Source: Chitinophagaceae bacterium (lineage in GTDB: Bacteria > Bacteroidota > Bacteroidia > Chitinophagales > Chitinophagaceae). Taken from it: a DNA stretch of 6,879 nucleotides. A model generated the notes under the pieces. That model did not search any database, was not told where the DNA came from, and saw nothing but the letters and a program-made list of their open reading frames with translations. The DNA is taken from assembly GCA_023251285.1 (NCBI GenBank), contig JAHEZB010000111.1:1-6879 (forward strand), given 5' to 3'. Position 1 is the stretch's first letter. Each line of letters opens with the position of its first letter. This document shows, piece by piece, positions 1 through 5,775 of the stretch. Made by a program: the position numbers and the translations under genes.

Positions 1-507
1 GGTACATTCCAAAACGATTAATTTCCCTCCCGGTTTTAAAACCCTTTTGATTTCTGACAAACCTTGTTCAAGATTTTCAAAATTTCTTACTCCGAATGCA
101 ACGGTAACGGCGTCAAACGAATTGTCAGGAAATAAAATCGCTTCACTGTCGCCGTGTAATAATTCAATCGAATTTTCTAAACCGGATTTTGCAATTTTTT
201 TTCTTCCAATATCCAGCATGCCTTCGCTGATATCAATACCGGTAATTTTTTCCGGCTTTAAAATTTGATAACTGGTGATTGCAAAATCACCGGTTCCCGT
301 TGCTACATCTAAAATATTTTTTGGATGCAATGAAATCAATTCACGTATGGCTTTTTTGCGCCAGCCAACATCAATTCCGGCACTTAAAAAACGGTTTAAA
401 AAATCATAACGGAAAGCGATTTTATCAAACATGTTTTCTACCTGCTTCTTCTTGCTTTCTGTAGAATTTTTAAAAGGAACAACGGTATCGTGCGGATAGA
501 TATTCAT
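1..507 (-). CDS. ubiE: Demethylmenaquinone methyltransferase (MenG/UbiE), 3' end cut by window edge
   Basis: This is a class I SAM-dependent methyltransferase that C-methylates demethylmenaquinone to menaquinone, the usual respiratory quinone of Bacteroidota; it acts at the cytoplasmic side of the membrane. Translating the minus strand from ATG at 507 gives 169 uninterrupted codons to the window edge; the family usually has about 230-250 residues, so roughly a third is missing. Visible motifs are YDFLNRFLSAGID followed by GWR (residues 34-50, UbiE signature 1), the SAM-binding loop DVATGTGDF (67-75), GIDIS (90-94, acidic residue for the SAM ribose), DNSFDAVT (128-135) and RVLKPGGKLIVLECT (155-169, signature 2; the last residue is Thr where Ser is usual). 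The gene is divergent from engB. No Shine-Dalgarno sequence is visible; a TAnnTTTG box ends five bases before the ATG. Identification is firm. The menaquinone rather than ubiquinone role is inferred from the likely phylum. Confidence 0.95.
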   Translation of the reverse strand, partial: MNIYPHDTVVPFKNSTESKKKQVENMFDKIAFRYDFLNRFLSAGIDVGWRKKAIRELISLHPKNILDVATGTGDFAITSYQILKPEKITGIDISEGMLDIGRKKIAKSGLENSIELLHGDSEAILFPDNSFDAVTVAFGVRNFENLEQGLSEIKRVLKPGGKLIVLECT

Positions 508-512
508 TGGTT

Positions 513-520
513 CAAAGATA
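513..520 (-). promoter_or_regulatory. Putative Bacteroidota -7 promoter box of ubiE
   Basis: The minus strand reads TATCTTTG, an exact match to the TAnnTTTG -7 consensus of the Bacteroidota primary sigma factor. It is followed by AACCA and then the ATG of ubiE, so transcription would start at or within a base or two of the start codon. No TTG-type -33 element is seen about 19-21 bases upstream, where the sequence is A-rich. An 8-mer with six fixed positions can occur by chance in AT-rich DNA; the equal spacing at pheS raises my confidence somewhat. Confidence 0.45.
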
Positions 521-710
521 CTTTTTTGTTTTTAGTTAGTAGTTACCGCTTCGTTGTTTTTACTTTTTAGGACAACTTTAGCAATATAAAACGGCAAGCC
601 TTCTGAAAAGGCACCTGTTTTATAATTAGCATTTCACAATACCTCATCATACTTTACGACATCATCGCACAATGACATGAGCAAATGAGCACATTAACTT
701 AAATTGCGGC

Positions 711-1343
711 ATGCACATTAAAAAAGCGCAGTATCTTATCAGCAGTCCTACTTACGAAAAATGTCCCCAACCGGACAAGCCGGAATATGCATTTATCGGG
801 CGCAGCAATGTGGGAAAATCTTCTCTCATAAACATGTTGGCGGATAACGATAAAGTGGCTAAAACATCGAATCAACCTGGCAAGACGCAAATGATCAATC
901 ATTTTGAAATAACGAGTGTGCCCAAGGCCGGGGATGTCAATGAATCCAAATGGTACCTCGTGGATTTGCCCGGTTATGGCTTTGCAAAAATTTCTTTAAG
1001 CAGCCGCAGAAGATGGGAGCAGATGATTGAAAATTATTTAAGAAAAAGAGAAAATTTAGCAATGGTTTTTGTGTTAATCGATGCAAGGCATTCTCCTCAA
1101 AAATTAGATTTGGATTTCATTAAAAACCTGGATCTGTGGCAAATTCCTTTTACATTGATCTTTACAAAAGCAGATAAAGAAAAACAAGCGGTAGTAAGTA
1201 AAAACGTAAAATTATTTTTGGAAACCCTTCTTAAAAACCAGCAGTTTTTGCCGCAACATTTCGTTTCCAGTTCTTTAAAAAAATCCGGGAAAAATAAAAT
1301 TCTGGATTTGATCCAGGAGAAGAATAACGAATTACATAGCTAG
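711..1343 (+). CDS. engB: Ribosome biogenesis GTP-binding protein EngB (YihA/YsxC)
   Basis: This is a TRAFAC-class small GTPase needed for assembly of the large ribosomal subunit; it is cytoplasmic and binds ribosomes. The 210 residues fit the family length of about 195-215. All G motifs are present: G1 GRSNVGKSS (30-38), the EngB-type switch I stretch SNQPGKTQ (53-60), G3 DLPGYGFAK (85-93), G4 TKAD (152-155) and G5 SSSLKKSGK (186-194). The ATG at 711 is supported because homologues also begin with a short strand (here HIKKAQYLI) about 28 residues before G1, and no upstream in-frame start improves on it. Upstream lies the 203-base divergent gap to ubiE, which has no convincing TAnnTTTG box on this strand. 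The gene ends with TAG and is followed within three bases by a stem-loop. It is convergent with pheS. It appears intact and probably forms a single-gene transcript. Confidence 0.97.
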   Translation: MHIKKAQYLISSPTYEKCPQPDKPEYAFIGRSNVGKSSLINMLADNDKVAKTSNQPGKTQMINHFEITSVPKAGDVNESKWYLVDLPGYGFAKISLSSRRRWEQMIENYLRKRENLAMVFVLIDARHSPQKLDLDFIKNLDLWQIPFTLIFTKADKEKQAVVSKNVKLFLETLLKNQQFLPQHFVSSSLKKSGKNKILDLIQEKNNELHS

Positions 1344-1345
1344 CC

Positions 1346-1378
1346 ACCGTTGGTCAACAGAGAAATGGTTGACCTGGT
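1346..1378. terminator. Stem-loop between convergent engB and pheS, possible two-way terminator
   Basis: GGTCAAC (1352-1358) and GTTGACC (1368-1374) form a perfect 7-bp stem around a 9-base loop. Flanking ACC (1346-1348) and GGT (1376-1378) can add three more pairs across a small internal loop. It begins three bases after the engB stop and is the only substantial inverted repeat I see in the 123-base convergent gap. Neither side has a run of Ts, so it is not a classical intrinsic terminator. The terminator role is inferred from position. Confidence 0.4.
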
Positions 1379-1466
1379 TAAAATCGTTATGAAATAGATG
1401 TTTAATTCAATTGACCCTTTTAGTAAATAAACAAATATCCTTTTCGTTCGTTTCCTTATATTTTAT

Positions 1467-2495
1467 TTAAACAGCACTTTCAAATTGTTTTAAAAATCTT
1501 ACATCATTTTCACTAAAAATTCGCAAATCCTTGATTTGATATTTCAACATTGTAATTCGTTCTATTCCCATTCCAAAAGCAAAGCCTGAATACTTTTTTG
1601 AATCAATTCCACAATTTTCCAACACATTTGGATGCACCATTCCGCAACCCAGAATTTCTACCCAACCAGTGTGTTTACAAACGTTGCAACCAACGCCGCC
1701 ACAAATAAGACAAGAGATATCCATTTCTGCACTTGGCTCTGTAAAAGGAAAATAAGAAGGACGGAAACGCACTTTAATTTCTTTACCAAACATCTCCTGT
1801 ACAAAGAAATAAAGTGTTTGTTTAAGATCGGCGAATGAAACATTATCGGCAATGTATAAGCCCTCTACCTGGTTGAAAAAGCAATGCGCTCTTGCACTGA
1901 TGGTTTCATTCCGGTAAACACGTCCGGGACAAATAATTCTGATTGGAAGTTTACCCTTTTCCATCTCGCGCACCTGCACGCTGCTGGTGTGTGTGCGCAA
2001 CATCCACGCGGGATTTTGAGAAACATAAAACGTATCCTGCATATCTCTTGCCGGATGATTTTCGGGCAAATTTAAAGCGGAAAAATTGTGCCAGTCATCT
2101 TCAATTTCCGGCCCTTCTGCTACTGCAAATCCAAGTCTTTGAAAAATAGAAACGATTTTATTTCTTACAATACTAATCGGATGGCGGCTTCCAATTGGTA
2201 ACGCATCACCAGGCAATGAAAGATCAATGCTGTCGGTTGCCGGTGCTCTGTCGTCTGTCGTTGTCTTCAGCTCTTCCCATTTATTTTCAGCAAACAATTT
2301 GAATTCGTTCAGCACTTTTCCCATTTCTCTTTTGTTTTCAGGAGCCACATTTTTCATTTCTCCCATCAATGATTTTACAGAGCCATGAGAGCCGAGAAAT
2401 TTGATGCGAAAAGCCTCAGCGGGATTTTTATCATCGCTGTAAAAATTATTGATTTCTTCTTTTAAATTATTGATTTGCGAAAGCAGATTTTCCAT
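1467..2495 (-). CDS. pheS: Phenylalanyl-tRNA synthetase alpha subunit
   Basis: PheS is the catalytic subunit of the alpha2-beta2 enzyme that charges tRNA-Phe in the cytoplasm. The 342 residues are full length for the family. Residues 1 to about 85 are the charged, helical N-terminal arm thought to contact tRNA. The class II catalytic core follows: RTHTSSVQVR (167-176), motif 2 GRVYRNETISARAHCFFNQVEG (ending at residue 212), FTEPSAEMD (251-259, substrate pocket) and motif 3 GFAFGMGIER (304-313). A four-cysteine cluster at C262, C265, C270 and C273 resembles the zinc-knuckle-like insert of many bacterial PheS proteins and is absent from E. coli PheS. The alanine in GFAFG (A306) is the usual residue limiting pocket size. 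pheT is not adjacent: the next gene downstream is engB on the other strand, so the two subunits are encoded apart, as is common in Bacteroidota. The gene starts with ATG, lacks a Shine-Dalgarno sequence and has a TAnnTTTG box five bases upstream. Confidence 0.98.
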   Translation of the reverse strand: MENLLSQINNLKEEINNFYSDDKNPAEAFRIKFLGSHGSVKSLMGEMKNVAPENKREMGKVLNEFKLFAENKWEELKTTTDDRAPATDSIDLSLPGDALPIGSRHPISIVRNKIVSIFQRLGFAVAEGPEIEDDWHNFSALNLPENHPARDMQDTFYVSQNPAWMLRTHTSSVQVREMEKGKLPIRIICPGRVYRNETISARAHCFFNQVEGLYIADNVSFADLKQTLYFFVQEMFGKEIKVRFRPSYFPFTEPSAEMDISCLICGGVGCNVCKHTGWVEILGCGMVHPNVLENCGIDSKKYSGFAFGMGIERITMLKYQIKDLRIFSENDVRFLKQFESAV

Positions 2496-2500
2496 ACTTG

Positions 2501-2508
2501 CAAAAATA
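2501..2508 (-). promoter_or_regulatory. Putative Bacteroidota -7 promoter box of pheS
   Basis: The minus strand reads TATTTTTG, an exact TAnnTTTG match, followed by CAAGT and the pheS ATG. The five-base gap to the start codon equals that at ubiE. Transcription from it would give a leaderless or almost leaderless pheS message, with no room for the attenuator leader known upstream of pheST in enterics. No TTG-type -33 element is evident at the expected distance, so support rests on the -7 match and position only. Confidence 0.45.
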
Positions 2509-2584
2509 CGTGAAAGCGGAGAAGAATTTTTTTGATCGAAGCTAAAATAATCGAAAACCTTATTTTATTTCTACATTTTATTGT

Positions 2585-2592
2585 TAGGTTTG
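2585..2592 (+). promoter_or_regulatory. Putative Bacteroidota -7 promoter box of the ureohydrolase-like gene
   Basis: TAGGTTTG exactly matches TAnnTTTG and lies 19 bases before the TTG start codon at 2612. A transcript starting about six bases after the box would have a leader of roughly a dozen bases, rich in A. The upstream -33 region is T-rich without a clear TTG. The box shares the 116-base divergent gap with the pheS promoter. Confidence 0.45.
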
Positions 2593-2611
2593 CCCGACAA
2601 AAAAATAAAAT

Positions 2612-3742
2612 TTGATTTACGATTTACACGAATATCTATCTCCGCTAAATGTAGCTGAAATCAGCGGTGATGCGGCTTACAACGACAGTCAGCTCGGAAG
2701 TGTTATTAAAATAAATGAAGAAGAAATTCCTGATTTATCCAATGTGGATATTGTGATCGTTGGTGTAAATGAATTCAGGGGAAATGGTTTTATCTCAACG
2801 GACAATTCTGCTGATGCAATTCGTAAAAAATTTTATGAATTGCACTACTGGCATAAAGAAATTTCGATTGCTGACATTGGAAATATTAAAAGTGGGGCGT
2901 CATTAAATGATAGTTATTCTGCACTCACGATTGTATTGAAGGAATTGTTTCAATTACATAAAGCGGTTGTCATTATTGGTGGTTCGCACGATAATACTTT
3001 GGCGCAATATGCTGCTTATAAAGAATTGAACAAAATTATTGATGCTACCATTGTAGATGCTACGATCGATTTGCGAAGCGAATCTACTTTGAGAAGTGAA
3101 AACTTTTTGATGGAAATGCTCACAAGCGAACCAAACATGGTAAGACATTACAATCACATTGCTTTTCAAAGTTATTTCGTCCATCCCCGAATGCTTGAAA
3201 CGATGGACAAGCTGCGGTTTGATTGTTTCAGAGTTGGCACTGTAAAAGAAGATCTGGATGAGATGGAGCCGGTGATTCGCAATTGCGATCTATTTAGTTT
3301 TGATATCGCTGCAATAAAGAACAGTGATGCTCCCGCGGCCACAGCCAGCCCGAATGGGCTTAGCGGCGAAGAAGCTTGCACGCTTGCTCGTTTTGCAGGA
3401 ATGAGCGCTTCGCTTTCTTCTTTTGGCGTTTACGGATATGACGCTTCTAAAGATCATCAGCGTCTCACGGCATTACAAATTGCACAAATGCTTTGGTATT
3501 TTATTGATGGAAGAAACCGAACCAGAAAGGAATCTTTATTGCATGAAGACCAGGATTTCAATCAGTTTCACACAGTTTTTGCAGAAGTAGATACCGTTTT
3601 TTTGCAAAGCAAAAAAACAGGAAGATGGTGGATGCAATTGCCTGATAAAAAAGTAATTGCATGCAGTTATAAAGACTATTTATTTGCAAGCAACAATGAA
3701 ATCCCTGAAAGATGGCTGAGGGCACAAGAAAGAGACGTGTAA
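2612..3742 (+). CDS. Ureohydrolase-fold (arginase/formimidoylglutamase family) protein with degenerate active site
   Basis: The 376 residues carry the scaffold of the arginase/agmatinase/formimidoylglutamase family: a GGSHDN block (123-128), DATIDLR (149-155), SFDIAAI (229-235) and APAATASPNGLSGEEA (240-255). True enzymes hold two Mn ions with His in GGxH, Asp-x-His-x-Asp in DAHxD, and Asp-x-Asp in SxDxD. Here H126, D149, D153 and D231 remain, but the second histidine is T151 and the last aspartate is A233; the usual VExNP catalytic glutamate segment reads VYGYDA (273-278). Hydrolysis of formimidoylglutamate is therefore doubtful, although databases tend to call such proteins formimidoylglutamase. 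The C-terminal end (GRWWMQLP at 337-344, then CSYKDY and IPERW) is, as I recall, typical of a Bacteroidota-only branch. The start is TTG: an in-frame TAA ends four bases before it and no in-frame ATG follows within the first 160 codons. No other hut genes are nearby. Confidence 0.85.
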   Translation: MIYDLHEYLSPLNVAEISGDAAYNDSQLGSVIKINEEEIPDLSNVDIVIVGVNEFRGNGFISTDNSADAIRKKFYELHYWHKEISIADIGNIKSGASLNDSYSALTIVLKELFQLHKAVVIIGGSHDNTLAQYAAYKELNKIIDATIVDATIDLRSESTLRSENFLMEMLTSEPNMVRHYNHIAFQSYFVHPRMLETMDKLRFDCFRVGTVKEDLDEMEPVIRNCDLFSFDIAAIKNSDAPAATASPNGLSGEEACTLARFAGMSASLSSFGVYGYDASKDHQRLTALQIAQMLWYFIDGRNRTRKESLLHEDQDFNQFHTVFAEVDTVFLQSKKTGRWWMQLPDKKVIACSYKDYLFASNNEIPERWLRAQERDV

Positions 3743-3798
3743 ATTATTTTGACAGCAAGCAAAGAAATAAATTGAAATTATATTTTCTGAAACACAAG

Positions 3799-3993
3799 TT
3801 ATTCAACCTCATATTCAAGCACATTCGGTTGTGGCATTTGTAAAGACGCATTTAATATTTCAATTCCAACAACAGAGACGTCTTCGGCGTAATCCAAAAT
3901 GATTCCTGTTTTATCCTCATCACTTTCATCGACCGGCTTTTCATTTAATTTTATTTAAAGAATATCCACTTCTTTATCATATTTAACTTTCAT
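3799..3993 (-). pseudogene. DUF2283-family small protein gene interrupted by one in-frame TAA
   Basis: Minus-strand translation from ATG at 3993 gives MKVKYDKEVDIL, then TAA (3955-3957), then 51 further codons in the same frame to a TAA at 3799-3801. Reading through the stop gives 64 residues with the DUF2283 pattern: MKVKYDKEVDIL-x-IKL, ESDEDKTGIILDY, and VVGIEILNAS. The stop sits where family members carry an aromatic residue, usually Tyr (DxLYI), and TAT to TAA is one base change. There is no frameshift or other lesion, so the break is recent, a sequence error, or read through. DUF2283 proteins are small and poorly understood; some lie beside DUF4258 genes in suspected toxin-antitoxin pairs, but no such partner is visible here. 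The ATG lies 26 bases after the ald stop, so it could be the last gene of the tsaE-ald transcript. No downstream start would restore a meaningful product. Confidence 0.8.
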
Positions 3994-4019
3994 ACTTTTT
4001 ATTTTTAAAGAAAGAAGTT

Positions 4020-5234
4020 TTATCGCCTGCTGGCTATCAACAAATTCAAATCAGTAAATTTCAAATCGAACCTCTGGCTCAAATGAAAATTGGTCAGCGC
4101 TCCTTTGAATAAATAGATGCCACTGCGGATATTTATTTTATACCACACCAGGTTCTCAAAACCGCCATCATCCGCCATTTCAAGCATCAAAGGCATCAGA
4201 ACATTGCTGATTGCCTGTGATGCAGTTCTTGCAAATCCACTCGGAATATTTGGAACGCAATAATGAATGACATCATATTTCTTAAAAACAGGTGATGCAT
4301 GTGAAGTGATTCTCGATGTTTCAAAACAACCTCCGTGGTCAATACTCACATCTACGATTACACTGCCCGGCCGCATTCTGCTTACCATTTCTTCCGTTAC
4401 AACAAGCGGAGTTCTCCCTCCCGAAGCGGCAAGAGCTCCCACTGCTACGTCACATGTTTTTAATTGTTTGGATAAAATTCCCGGCTCTATAACGGATGTG
4501 TATAAACGTAAACCTATATTATTTTGCAATCGCTTTAAACGATAAATACTGTTGTCAAAGATCTTAATACTTGCTCCCATGGCAAGCGCGGTTCTTGCCG
4601 CTTGTTCGCCCACAATTCCTGCGCCGATGATGATCACTTTAGTTGGTGGAATTCCGGAAATTCCTCCAACCAAAACGCCTTTTCCATGATTTGCATTACT
4701 TAAGTATTGGCCTGCAATCAGCATTACCGCGCTTCCTGCAATTTCACTCATGCTGCGTACAATGGGATTGTGTCCGCTATCGTCTTTCAGGTTTTCAAAA
4801 CTAAGTGCGGTTATTTTTTTCTCCATCATTTTTTCCAGAATTTCACGCTTCATAGCGGTAACATGAATCGGGGAAATGATGAATTGATTTGGTTTTAGCA
4901 ATTCAATCTCAGTTTCACAAACAGGCGCACTTTTCACAATTACATCACATTCAAAAACCTCTTTTTTTGAATGGGCAATTTTTGCTCCTGCATCGCTATA
5001 GTCTTTGTCTGAATAACTGGCACCTTCACCGGCTTTGCTTTCCATAATTACCCGATGGTTGTTGGCAACTAAAACACTTACTGCATCTGGTGTAAGAGCC
5101 ACCCGGTTTTCCTGGAAAGAAGTTTCTCTCGGAATACCCATTAATAATTCTGCCCCTTTCGGTTTGATGTCAAGAGTTTCTTCTAACGTTTCATAAGAGA
5201 AGGATGGGGAAACAAAAGGTTTTGAAGATGCCAT
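4020..5234 (-). CDS. ald: Alanine dehydrogenase (AlaDH/PNT family)
   Basis: This protein is predicted to interconvert L-alanine and pyruvate plus ammonia with NAD in the cytoplasm. The N-terminal AlaDH/PNT domain contains GIPRET and ENRVALTP (33-49, including substrate arginine R44), with K101 in VIVKSAP and H124 in SPIHVTA matching the catalytic lysine and histidine. SMSEIAG (161-167) leads into the Rossmann domain with GAGIVG (204-209) and D227 at the strand end, which favours NAD over NADP. VDVSIDHGGCFETS (294-307) carries D299, equivalent to the catalytic aspartate. At 404 residues it is longer than the roughly 370 of Bacillus or Mycobacterium Ald because of a 30-residue N-terminal extension and a different C-terminal end (ending DLNLLIASRR), both of which I associate with the Bacteroidota branch. 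That branch is less studied biochemically, so substrate is inferred from family and conserved residues. It follows tsaE by 39 bases without a clear promoter and is probably cotranscribed. Confidence 0.92.
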   Translation of the reverse strand: MASSKPFVSPSFSYETLEETLDIKPKGAELLMGIPRETSFQENRVALTPDAVSVLVANNHRVIMESKAGEGASYSDKDYSDAGAKIAHSKKEVFECDVIVKSAPVCETEIELLKPNQFIISPIHVTAMKREILEKMMEKKITALSFENLKDDSGHNPIVRSMSEIAGSAVMLIAGQYLSNANHGKGVLVGGISGIPPTKVIIIGAGIVGEQAARTALAMGASIKIFDNSIYRLKRLQNNIGLRLYTSVIEPGILSKQLKTCDVAVGALAASGGRTPLVVTEEMVSRMRPGSVIVDVSIDHGGCFETSRITSHASPVFKKYDVIHYCVPNIPSGFARTASQAISNVLMPLMLEMADDGGFENLVWYKINIRSGIYLFKGALTNFHLSQRFDLKFTDLNLLIASRR

Positions 5235-5273
5235 GTAGAAAATTTACAATGAATAGGATATAAATATAAAATT

Positions 5274-5693
5274 TTATGACGGAAGTTGTATGATCAATTT
5301 TCGCTCAGTGTCTGAAATGATTTCGAAATTAGAAAAAACGGTGTTATCCGGAAAAATATCAGTCGCTTTTTCAGGCCATTCTACGAAACACATTTCATTG
5401 CTGTTTAAACAATCTTCAATCCCTGCTTCCATCGCTTCGTAGCTGCTTCTTATTCGGTAAAGATCAATGTGATAAATAATTTTCCCCTCAACAGTTTTAT
5501 ATTCCTGAATGATAGAATAAGTAGGACTGGTAACCGTTTCAGCTACTTTTAATTCTTGGCAAAGAGCACTGATAAATGTAGTTTTTCCGGCTCCCAATTC
5601 GCCTGAAAAAGCAAAAACTTTATGGCCGTTAAATGATTTTAAAAATTCAGAAGCTATCTTCTCTATCGACTTCAGCTCAAAAAATATTTCCAT
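5274..5693 (-). CDS. tsaE: tRNA threonylcarbamoyladenosine biosynthesis ATPase TsaE
   Basis: TsaE is the small ATPase that works with TsaB and TsaD to transfer the threonylcarbamoyl group to A37 of ANN-decoding tRNAs (t6A). At 139 residues it is full length. Visible elements are the P-loop GELGAGKTT (31-39), the switch-like SPTYSIIQEY (56-65), HIDLYRI (75-81) with D77 matching the metal-binding aspartate, and FVEWPEKA (103-110) with the conserved Glu-Trp pair E105-W106. The ATG at 5693 places the P-loop at the usual distance. ald follows 39 bases downstream, a pairing I recognise from other Bacteroidota. tsaB and tsaD are not in the window. The 82-base gap to the upstream acyltransferase has only an imperfect promoter box (TACTTTTTG, 5741-5749, one T too long), so whether tsaE has its own promoter is open. 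Confidence 0.97.
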   Translation of the reverse strand: MEIFFELKSIEKIASEFLKSFNGHKVFAFSGELGAGKTTFISALCQELKVAETVTSPTYSIIQEYKTVEGKIIYHIDLYRIRSSYEAMEAGIEDCLNSNEMCFVEWPEKATDIFPDNTVFSNFEIISDTERKLIIQLPS

Positions 5694-5775
5694 AATTACC
5701 CGCTGGTTTCCGGTAAAATTAATTGAGGATCATAGAATAACAAAAAGTATCAACGGATAGAAAGGATTTGTCTTC

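Noticed and set aside
508..710. Divergent gap ubiE-engB searched for a small gene, RNA or regulator site; a 5-bp hairpin GCCTT/AAGGC at 598-612.
   Set aside because: ATGs near 674-690 run into stops within a few codons, the hairpin is short and unsupported by a T run, and no tRNA or riboswitch-like fold is recognisable.
2262..2495. Attenuator or leader-peptide control of pheS.
   Set aside because: The region upstream of the ATG has no Phe-rich short frame or terminator hairpin, and the putative promoter leaves no leader.
2612..3742. Assigning the gene as hutG (functional formimidoylglutamase).
   Set aside because: Key metal and catalytic positions are replaced and no histidine-degradation genes are nearby, so a symbol would overstate what is known.
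3743..4019. Possible toxin-antitoxin pair built on the DUF2283 gene.
   Set aside because: Only 26 bases separate it from ald and 56 from the next gene, and neither stretch encodes anything resembling a DUF4258 or other partner.
4267..4545. 92-codon plus-strand open frame inside ald.
   Set aside because: It lies wholly antisense to a gene with complete AlaDH motifs, and its translation shows no family pattern; it is a shadow frame.
5741..5749. TACTTTTTG on the minus strand as a -7 box for tsaE.
   Set aside because: It has one extra T compared with TAnnTTTG and no -33 partner, so I mention it under tsaE but do not call it a feature.
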